From: Bacilli bacterium
Lineage (GTDB): Bacteria > Bacillota_I > Bacilli_A > RFN20 > DUOF01
Direction: 5' to 3'
DNA length: 64,000 nucleotides
NCBI GenBank assembly: GCA_017517765.1
Contig: JAFWYE010000006.1
Coordinates: 682,001 to 746,000, forward strand
Position 1 is the first letter of the stretch; each line of letters starts with the position of its first letter. The position numbers were made by a program, and so were the translations under genes. Below are positions 62,401 to 64,000 of the stretch, piece by piece. Under the pieces are notes generated by a model, which had not been told where the DNA came from, searched no databases, and worked only from the letters and a program-made list of their open reading frames with translations.

Positions 62401-64000
62401 ACAAATAGCGGATTCTCAAGGTGCGTTAAATATTTCTGAATGGATAGTGTGCTACTCGACTGGTGCACACCCTATTGCATCATGTGTAAGAACAGGTAGT
62501 GGTTGGTATGATAATGCTCTACTAATGTCTTCAAACGCCTCAGTATCGGTTAATTTACCTTATACATTAGGAGATGGAAACCATTCTCTTGTTAAGGACT
62601 ATACGTTTGAAGTAATAGTAAAACCAGAAACTTCTACGATGTCTATTGCGGGAATTACTTTCTCTGGTTTGTCTACGACTTCAATGCAACAACTTGCAAT
62701 TGTAAAGAAGGGAACAAACATAACTGCATATGTTAATGGAGCTCCTGTGTCTGTTACGGGAACATTACCTACAACTATAACTGATGGTGTTAGCATAGAA
62801 GGTGCTTCTAAGTTATATGCCGTTAGAAGTTATAAGGTGGCATTAACTATTGCAGAACTAAATAATAATAAAGGTAGAGACGTGACTAGATATAGTGACA
62901 TGAGTAAACTCGCTAATAGAGAAAATTTTGTAACTAAAGGATTAATCTCATGGCTAGATAGTTATTATCATTCACCTAATATAAGTAAAGAGAGTGAAGT
63001 ATATCAAATAAGTATAAATACTAATAGTTTCAACATAGGTAATAATGGAGAACTAATTGGAGGATTGAACCTAGATAAATCTTGTTACATATTTGCTAAA
63101 AATTATAATGATGCCTATAGCTTTAATTGTGTAAGTGGCGAGGCTAATAAGTTTGAAGTTGGACAACAACTAAAATATACAGTAAGTGGACCAAATGGTT
63201 CATATGATGTAGTTGATGGTAAGTTCCAAATTGGCTCAGAAATATATTCTTTAGATACAAACTATGTAATCGATAGTTCGGGTAGAAAGACCCCTCTATA
63301 TATTGATGATGATAATGTATTGTCATTTATGTTTGGAACAGCTTACTATGCAGTTTCTTTTGGAATGACAAGTGATTTGTCTGTCCCTAATGAAGATGGT
63401 GAATATACTCTTGTTGTAAGATTAGAAGACAATGCCGGTAATGTCACTACATATAGATATTATAAAGAATTTATAACTGATACTACTTCTCCATATGTTA
63501 CGGGAATAGAAGTTTTAACTAAATCTAATAATGAGGATTCAAGTGCTCATGTTTGGAATAAATATAATCAAGACGGAAATCCATACGATTATTACAGTAT
63601 TGGCGGAAAGATTATAATAATGATTAGTTATAGTGAAGCAATTCGTTCAATCGATAAGTTAAATGCACCTGTTTTAAGATTTACAAGCGGAGCTTTAGTA
63701 ACTGATAGAGAACTTATTGAATCAACTGTGTTTGGTACGTCTATTGTTTATACATATGTAATAAAAGATGATACTCCTACAAAAGAGAGAGATAGAGTTG
63801 GAGATGACGGAATTATATCTATCCTTTATTCTCCAAGTGCTGAAGTGACAGACGTGGCTTTAAACCAAACTGAAAATACAAATCTAGTTACTCTTGATTT
63901 TGATGATGACTACACAATGGATTATCTAGTTGGTGATACTAGTAAATCACCATTAACAGTTAATAATGCATATTTGAATATTAATGATGATGCTTCACCA
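44489..64000 (+). CDS. Giant secreted multi-domain surface protein (partial, at least 6,504 residues)
   Basis: The frame opens at ATG 44489 after AAAGGGG (44473-44479) and stays open to the window edge. I read it in frame along its length and saw no stop. Residues 1-31 form a signal peptide (basic KKGKFIRG, hydrophobic core, cut near VGA-EE). Bacterial Ig-like domains with DTTAPT, DTVNPT or DTVSPT junctions recur, e.g. near 47520, 47930 and 48265. An MBG/YDG-type array spans 48690-52350, and a large duplicated block with LamG-like domains spans 54.8-63.9 kb. It is rich in Thr, Ser, Asn and Tyr. The C-terminus, and therefore any sortase or other anchor, is beyond the window. Adhesion or cell-surface structure is inferred. 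Confidence 0.93.
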   Translation, partial: MKKGKFIRGLLFVLSLVVAIFVAPSFVGAEEVANSEENVSDKVYIHPDYLYQVATEADELNTSSGIICNTGYTCAYAGIKSGSVDFNIHQEVQKIDINVDVTSPIYEDDVQTGTQTETITLSRYYFVPSPVVSDDINVGAADIDVSKVAIKVYYNENLGSKSSGTSATTLAGANLWIGTTGTVNIRIACSGTPASGYTAAVCSNIRYVAVTEYQFASAQVSGTDITLGSYTTVGSDAYRKETYDFVSGFSHTIRNPSYTTEQLYVTIFYLSGSTYSVYADILTMHYVSGEATLESVIIDSYTAPSGVADGKFTYTAKLKASTSKIAVVYDSTSNRAINDNNGSEAAKQTSVAYAATPSCVVFYKAQSCSLTKTSDDAYPANATAHFKYTFRKMSNTTPTDFLAALTTTKKIRLLNIDTVTATDCVDKSGHYYCANGDKITIKFKFSDTTFSTLSGGGVTINKLKRHGGANYASSTFACSITSNVLSCVYTVSNSSSLDVLDNNDLIVDGIYLAATTQLKYTTNEPTPLLIGNDASFSDITYSVITTNSRCTIDAITRASGATFSSAYRLINKASATSATYQYTFTWSCPNIYKFDGTTTNLYNAQRMTYNTTGITLTDSSKYYFKNGSTVQNATMTTSTTNYAKATINSDTTATTYTDDLKYTVAIGTTVSGYPYGYIKVVHSFGTSVYSDFAGNQIAYKSGLSTSLTTHIEYTTATNAPDISISATLIYKAAADGCDTFGKGSNAGVKFTISDVYYNTDGIANVSGGDIGIAAVATDIQNNRISGIPSANLKDSVKACSVVSGGKIECTYGYTDASKEITLVAIDYYGATKTFKITISPITRDKLTDSVIVDLEDHSTDEGNHRLFHQTQRTLNVFLRDTNTYPSATLAFDYSIYDLGVVTTGACKVSSVSSLSGYTKIGDLTKQSTPTSGVEAKLNSEFAVTTAGNHGYYLYSPSRGLGLQIYIEIQTVNGAGTYDDTKRTLSFFNTTHSVFSNGGADNNAGNNHYIDTTAPTISSISASTSGCHDYSSTAGYYCNAGDKITFTVNFSEPVYGSALTLALNGGSLTIATQTTALKASSTYDVDTVGSLTKVATYVYTIPTGSHCFLLSTVKVTKGSGQNVYDRSDRALSLASSYNLSSTESIYVDTVNPTISSFTLTGTKYTNNAYNPNAGYTATISVTAEYEASDACTHCWIAKYEIYDATTQIKTVGYVEKANKVASITVSVNLKDGTNGKHTLTLKVYDAAENVVSDTEDIILDTVSPTLDRKSPYDGTTNATESAKSGDNRNTTAFTYSKSYTMGDSYVNHYANLHFNPQDNIDLTTLRTESVTVSKSSGACTIAAPNANYDNSGKFYGPCYYTYNSNKYFGVKSVHTYTLLAVDNAGNSLSAVYTITVNQRSIGVVFKNASHMYDAASRTFNGAGQYTITNLAPGDSTTSVSYKITGTLAGSNASFSANTCGTSATIIDAGVYTLTPCAITVNSASRDWATATWTGTGLPGTSIVAADSNFYTISPTNGTYTINQRTVTITYKGTIDNGATSLTYDNKEHFFSDLSNYYVTDTGSTKCFTGNVNSATTSGSERIQLCSGTNNTTARTDYINSVTHTVKSNNPHSDVYSTAGTKAVLAGTYTLTISDVALYSSNPTNGTTDGNYHNYAYTYVHSATFTISQREITVKYNGGSKIYDASSVAFNSPSLYTYTLQEGDTASTVYYTITGKTTSGTTINKTCASNNLIIDASDGSYTIKPCAIVINSSKNAKSANDASQSTYPSGGIDITNSLYSSYKITFTSASYTISRRPVTVTYDKKIDNGVSSLIYDNKEHTFGDLSNYHVTDTGAVKCFDNDVYSATTSGSERIQLCSGTNNTTARTDYINSIAHSVKSNNPYSDVYSTAGTKAVLAGTYTLTISDVTLYSSNATNSSGNNNYSNYVFTYVGNIFIIEQKALTLTYVAASKTYDGTSVDFKSTSLYTFPQINSNDTASTVYYTVSGTTEDGISVTRACSNSHRIINAGTYTITPCAIVISSSINTSSTVGDSSQSTYPTNGIDIANSLYSSYKITFVAGTYKINQKEITVNLIDSGKMYDATSIEFTNAMDTSKFSVSPLTASACSGSITTTVINTTERCEYIKKVNYTLGGGSNVSVIDAKSYAFEITSIEGDATKDTYITTYTGEASNRYQTNYKLKTTAVTYTITKRTVTVTYLNTIDLGTASPMTYDGEVHTFNQLDNYNAKDTGTKTDDRACFTTNTVITVGSTKYIQLCSGNNSGTTRTDYIASVTFTLSSNNPHSSVYGGVVNGSAVLAGVYSLDLTDVTLYSTNATNTSSNKNESNYAFTYVDGSYTINQKALTLKYNNESKDYDADDETFENPALYAYTTDLVGADAVADNASVYYTIVGTTTGGVSVKQETCSNLNSIVDAGTYTITPCAIVLNNTPNGSATNDASQSKYPTNGIDIANSLYSSYKITFVPGTYTINTRKVTINYLSKINNGDDSQVYDSYEHGFSDLSNYNAVDNGSTTNDEACFTTSTSAMVGSTEYIQLCSGDNNGTPRTDYIKVIDYYVKSANSKSNLYASSGIGFKNAKAILAGVYTISVDTTVRYVTTYTNNASNTVALNNYYNYTFTFVGGTFEITAAAAPTITMVNVKDIYDNLDSSRSASSIVNGIETSFNNINKKVVRRGATSSGIYYDINSRGEFYDNENEASPIKFKFTSATSVTVYTYNAVADSISRTASAISVSGGSFTYGGVTYTLVNYYTVAGMKDNDTITLVYNNLSGSCTSSGTKSAAGSYSITTCGFDVNNSLNNSGDADDANDYVDRIASDVNSYNWTNSPAYTYEIAKRYLNISHTNIGEMIFDASLDVCVENGTTSSSTCSASAYQLNKITAALSVFDVSTNDNRNIYGLEVAPGDVITLEWSYYNLYFAQYNVGENIELYCPTGVDCFRLSGDRSVNYTLGVDTSAGVDQSQVLGDIVKRELKKTFDDNIYTKYYDNDRNVYANNSHISTGWGSGKLAVAWTTGAFASAEIGNHVITINSANLTITNGTVCPTSVANTGACDINNYKFVDSVHTGTHYNYTMMGTITADTTSPSLNLTSGNIFTIKLQRSNDGTNWSTYRTYYSYDTNTVINLLDINKSYDWTGIGYTIRFVVTGGQTGTSTSNTNGAYNSNDTYSNYWFTYDHITSSGTYVVSNSTGTNSYAKGSGAGADGSKPNSDGALTIRNYFANGIILANISDSADAKLVIKAHNMSTDVSGGNTGTIVNAGIRYDQTAPVKNTEITEGSNCPTFTTERIDDFVSGFGIDLCLVYNYDNTRRYYADEGKFFVKYGDVIYVAFHVTDLYLGDGTSTNNTTGTRGFNQNKLTFTGSSLFEIDTMSYTNNYSLTQTFYSDNIGVLHTNKDDYYQPYSSYLVIKLTVKNGVYGSNKVSWSNGFYTDEAGNEIAASGDTGFTFVIDTVAPRVPTVLDEEIVYVDKNGKLSTDSAFIKNTAGSSVKLTLNDEGGASLDYYCYFTTAGVAPAMSGTEYCNQIRNSGNYTDSVTLDFGSGTAILGGSNSKYVFTSTQTIYLIIYDRAGNVSSTTFTVKVETVDNDLIFNESSQSYVEPYSGSAGISSTGISSGSSRPVNEVIDIEVNSSIWTNNNVTISVAGKFSALNYERVYRYYSITSSNTFTIGSVTYTVTWLNSATKDGVLKVVNNSTGAMVEQDAQGYYIIDGSLYSVRHDRVKNMSIGYDVDAQGRFTIGSNTYTIVGKGQVKLGSSTYSISNGLFELPDGKYALDDASVVKGTDVRSSGFKSVTFTVNNTPADANFVYKNGAFTGTTEYTFTMDSYDALFFNKTAIVTCNGEYKITIVTYSGITYTAYVRVANIDKLGPSGSISDNKSSMTTTGIESNDDKYDNAAFIITLTDKDQARSTIYGWSDMAYYEWYYAETGISTNTYAGVGKNTSSATEFVAGYDNARLRPEFVDGNDYGSNEYSTKATIPTLTKGTNDRTGTIPTITTALRYRDWYINVRIFDNAGNSYVFSILYEFDTTSPIIESSTGPTITGINIEDDDPSKNTTANNQATIVYTYTYYDKWLYNDFANDVASTSVSQDSTIDLSKVSIVFCGVGCSSYEKVISGSGQYDITKSDFAARTDSFVSYINGNSGPVKVRFAIKAELVSGRTPTNGITIKYIKFTFTITEFTMVDGSKNAIDGCAKMFIEPGFVTDYSGNTNGNAESETFLLDNSALDDSYLTLDNSQVNDKWFDIVSGTNSASVSTSSLNGNEWLMCYLENGGTNSTISNCDSTLYGWFENGYKMNSGTISLSMTESSRLGVDNITNVSDYTLEVVFKARASTIKIANKDFSVTSGNVYQLSIVKLGRNINYYLVTSYTATYTASSLDYATYATMSSVNIEGSAIVYAVRAYKLALTVAELKINYQRDSQRFVSNPDVGATILDSTNYITKGLVHWLDGYYHSQNRRNSTGQYTVTIHTTESNTTSCEEGNVTADSGINLSSSYYAWTNYYSVSKPSFTNDLTSAVSGSVAGTMEFTFSTPAQTGKYYFWLLLTDNAGNVSVYKFYKEFVMDVSNPYVTGIEVLSSSDTIIDSTGKIVSKVDASGNFVIGETTYSINNMTIVQEDQSFEVGGVTYYFTSGWNNYNNSSSYDYYNHGDIITFIISYNEAIDKNSSFENPVIKFGNKAGVGTLRLISALGTSLVYTYTVSQDVNDARSNNGDNGGLIIEFGNENHNMKDLLGNTNESNTTYSITTNNTAVNQLLTYNNSLTAAYKTASYNIHGNKAAVASNYGALVVADTVYAYIVDFSVIVDSSRSKDNHYFYKANEVITIQVTFSEEVVFEGNVTLKIGDRYQYNYTHLYTTNNCVTSNDTMGLSIGVTTITCNYTVQAGNQLDNFIVREIDNFARVRDIANNSFAMAHGTTSYYSWNNKLIRTPDNVQQVADYGINIDINKSAYEIVKTGDGDYSNNYHISNTYIIDTKLVESYYEVSGFSIYSDGTTLEEDYLNGLTNKTYKTEAKISPSNGIYVIDGKQYTKSATLLCNQVEVSECYKIVNNKVVVHQIEYRVVGNDLVYDKEIMYTINNADHGIITVEFYDKWLNRWANYTDEYGVGYSINDHELVKYGISDALEYKVAIIDGSNQVELLGRIYTYDPVNHTMTCNAETYIIRNNKFFIKNFRFTISGNTVTYDSVATIQVDITGDLAANSKGDVYLEVTDGLVADSASNKNEPINTRNDDWAIRHFVIDEYAPVNAGEQLIDVYGGISEPITGMIPPTLSISNPDLYASYVKGTNGQMIQLNFIDEGGSDLNYYCYYIVKGLTASDKVGTRICRDIRGTDPQDPYTETTVDGYKKTNYLLGVGHVATYDSSNNKWTWSTTDGDAEVIRESSTIFISVFDRSGNETAFKLCVKVETLDDIVYKATTKADKTPYAHSYTTGVNGTDVKISVDTWTNGNVTISASAAIGSNYTCASHANYCEKVNNTGIKSSGFKSVKFVAGTYTSGSVIYEGLIKADQELTRTYAKDKSEAMSFDEAITVTRNGRYTITVETYSGLSYTIVVDVINIDKSGIVTTNTAITDNKDDMNSTETNDDKYDKSGFIITLTTRDSAIMDSYGNSELAYFEWFYADTEVSTASYVGIDTGDMGHNEDSAEDFAQGYSLAAGRGEFDLDNAYGRDNFDDTITTIANLNNNSAIQSLTIPVIKASLRYKDWYLNIRIFDNAGNSYTFSVLYEFDTTDAKIIALDDADLNSAAYKKDENTYINVKTNSDDNSNVTGTTAGRSSTVTFVFAVYDKWLVNSSITNNESIAHNVYVDISKINIMFSKSANLYGDPSKITKITSGNDCESSYRAVNYASQPYSFENTKTCVNNLEGTNYSSSMKLTIKYELVSVNEGHIISNNPNPKYLKFTVIIENISVVNSQGVDVSGYVGLYVENSLIYDDSDADSISNLHNSNNNDLANANSTSFLSTYPVMLNNVEIGAPSISPMSPQDVTKWYDLVTGEYATQIADSQGALNISEWIVCYSTGAHPIASCVRTGSGWYDNALLMSSNASVSVNLPYTLGDGNHSLVKDYTFEVIVKPETSTMSIAGITFSGLSTTSMQQLAIVKKGTNITAYVNGAPVSVTGTLPTTITDGVSIEGASKLYAVRSYKVALTIAELNNNKGRDVTRYSDMSKLANRENFVTKGLISWLDSYYHSPNISKESEVYQISINTNSFNIGNNGELIGGLNLDKSCYIFAKNYNDAYSFNCVSGEANKFEVGQQLKYTVSGPNGSYDVVDGKFQIGSEIYSLDTNYVIDSSGRKTPLYIDDDNVLSFMFGTAYYAVSFGMTSDLSVPNEDGEYTLVVRLEDNAGNVTTYRYYKEFITDTTSPYVTGIEVLTKSNNEDSSAHVWNKYNQDGNPYDYYSIGGKIIIMISYSEAIRSIDKLNAPVLRFTSGALVTDRELIESTVFGTSIVYTYVIKDDTPTKERDRVGDDGIISILYSPSAEVTDVALNQTENTNLVTLDFDDDYTMDYLVGDTSKSPLTVNNAYLNINDDASP
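49200..49285 (+). repeat. 86-bp exact repeat, copy 1
   Basis: This is identical to 50013-50098 (offset 813 nt), starting ATTCTGCTACAACTTCAGGA. The flanks diverge. It encodes the C-terminal Cys region of type A domains. Confidence 0.92.
50013..50098 (+). repeat. 86-bp exact repeat, copy 2
   Basis: This is identical to 49200-49285. Further matching follows downstream in both copies (TGTATTCAACAGCAGGAACA), which suggests recent duplication or gene conversion. Confidence 0.92.
50591..50653 (+). repeat. 63-bp exact repeat, copy 1
   Basis: This is identical to 51800-51862 (offset 1209 nt), starting TATCCAACAAATGGCATAGA. It encodes the end of type B domains. Confidence 0.92.
51800..51862 (+). repeat. 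63-bp exact repeat, copy 2
   Basis: This is identical to 50591-50653. It lies in a neighbouring type B domain. Confidence 0.92.
54784..58650 (+). repeat. Multi-domain block, unit 1
   Basis: The ordered landmarks are a VID..AP junction, DEGG..DYYCYF, YDRAGNVS, SGFKSV, DKYDNAAFIITL, RYRDWYINVRIFDNAGNSY, YDKWL, a LamG-like domain, KGLVHWLDGYYHS, LTDNAGNVS and PYVTGIEVL. All recur in the same order in unit 2, about 5.1-5.4 kb downstream. Unit 1 has about 345 nt extra at 55310-55810, built of short G-x-x-x-Y-T/S-I beta motifs. Confidence 0.82.
57221..57685 (+). other. LamG/concanavalin-A-like domain 1 within the giant protein
   Basis: This stretch encodes EWLMCYLENG at its start, YTLEVVFKA in the middle, YQLSIVKLG, and ends YAVRAYKLALTVAEL. 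The last motif matches the typical LamG ending (R-x-Y-x-x-A-L-s-x-x-E). Such jelly-roll domains often bind glycans. Confidence 0.65.
60121..63890 (+). repeat. Multi-domain block, unit 2
   Basis: It repeats the landmarks of unit 1: DEGGSDLNYYCYY, FDRSGNET, SGFKSV, DKYDKSGFIITL, RYKDWYLNIRIFDNAGNSY, YDKWL, LamG-like domain, KGLISWLDSYYHS, LEDNAGNVT and PYVTGIEVL. Protein similarity is clear but DNA identity is moderate, so this is an older duplication than the MBG-array repeats. Confidence 0.82.
62429..62880 (+). other. LamG/concanavalin-A-like domain 2 within the giant protein
   Basis: This is the paralogous copy, with EWIVCYSTG, YTFEVIVKP, QQLAIVKKG, ITAYVNGAPV and YAVRSYKVALTIAEL in the same order as domain 1. 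Confidence 0.65.

Noticed and set aside
44489-64000. Minus-strand ORFs of 60-99 codons across the giant gene (e.g. 46607-46828, 48458-48757, 55918-56172)
   Set aside because: They are sparse, lack ribosome sites and overlap a continuous sense reading frame.

Overview
The window is a low-GC (roughly 30% by eye), gene-dense bacterial chromosome. TGA is used as a normal stop and TGG as Trp, so the code is standard. A class A penicillin-binding protein indicates a peptidoglycan wall. Gene content and order are those of a Bacillota genome: T-box control of serS, small SRP RNA beside dnaX-ybaB-recR, spoIIE-tilS-ftsH-hslO, and recU beside a PBP. My inference is an uncultured, small-genome gut Bacilli/Erysipelotrichia-like lineage. 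No mobile element, CRISPR array, rRNA or tRNA gene was found.

Region 1 (1-10.7 kb, all +) holds rpsF-ssb-rpsR behind a textbook promoter, three overlapping paralogous membrane-protein genes, gdpP-rplI-dnaB, and walJ, a triad-less HtrA-like protein, an intact HtrA lipoprotein and rlmH. Region 2 (10.8-16.6 kb) is yaaA-recF-gyrB-gyrA. In Bacillus these two blocks flank the origin. Here they lie head to tail, and neither dnaA nor dnaN lies between them.

Region 3 (16.7-30.2 kb) holds a putative secreted-family-like zincin (no signal peptide seen), T-box-serS, a DUF805 protein, SRP RNA, tadA, dnaX-ybaB-recR, a BofA-like ORF that starts inside a terminator hairpin, a complete SpoIIE-like PP2C phosphatase, tilS, ftsH and hslO. 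The order matches the Bacillus right arm, and two members are normally sporulation proteins.

Region 4 (30.2-44.4 kb) holds a metallophosphoesterase, an LCM-family methyltransferase (-), HU, a YugP-like metallopeptidase, PBP1 and RecU (-), three unassigned membrane proteins, pcrA-ligA, a YebC-family regulator and a small unknown protein. Most transcription units end in clear intrinsic terminators. Many begin with a TATAAT box only 16-22 nt before the start codon, which implies 5' leaders of about 9-15 nt.

Region 5 (44.49 kb to the right edge) is a single uninterrupted reading frame of at least 6,504 codons. It encodes a secreted giant surface protein with a signal peptide, many bacterial Ig-like domains, an alternating MBG/YDG-type array with conserved paired cysteines, and a duplicated ~5.3-kb block containing LamG-like domains. 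Its stop codon and any wall anchor lie outside the window. It is the most unusual object here.
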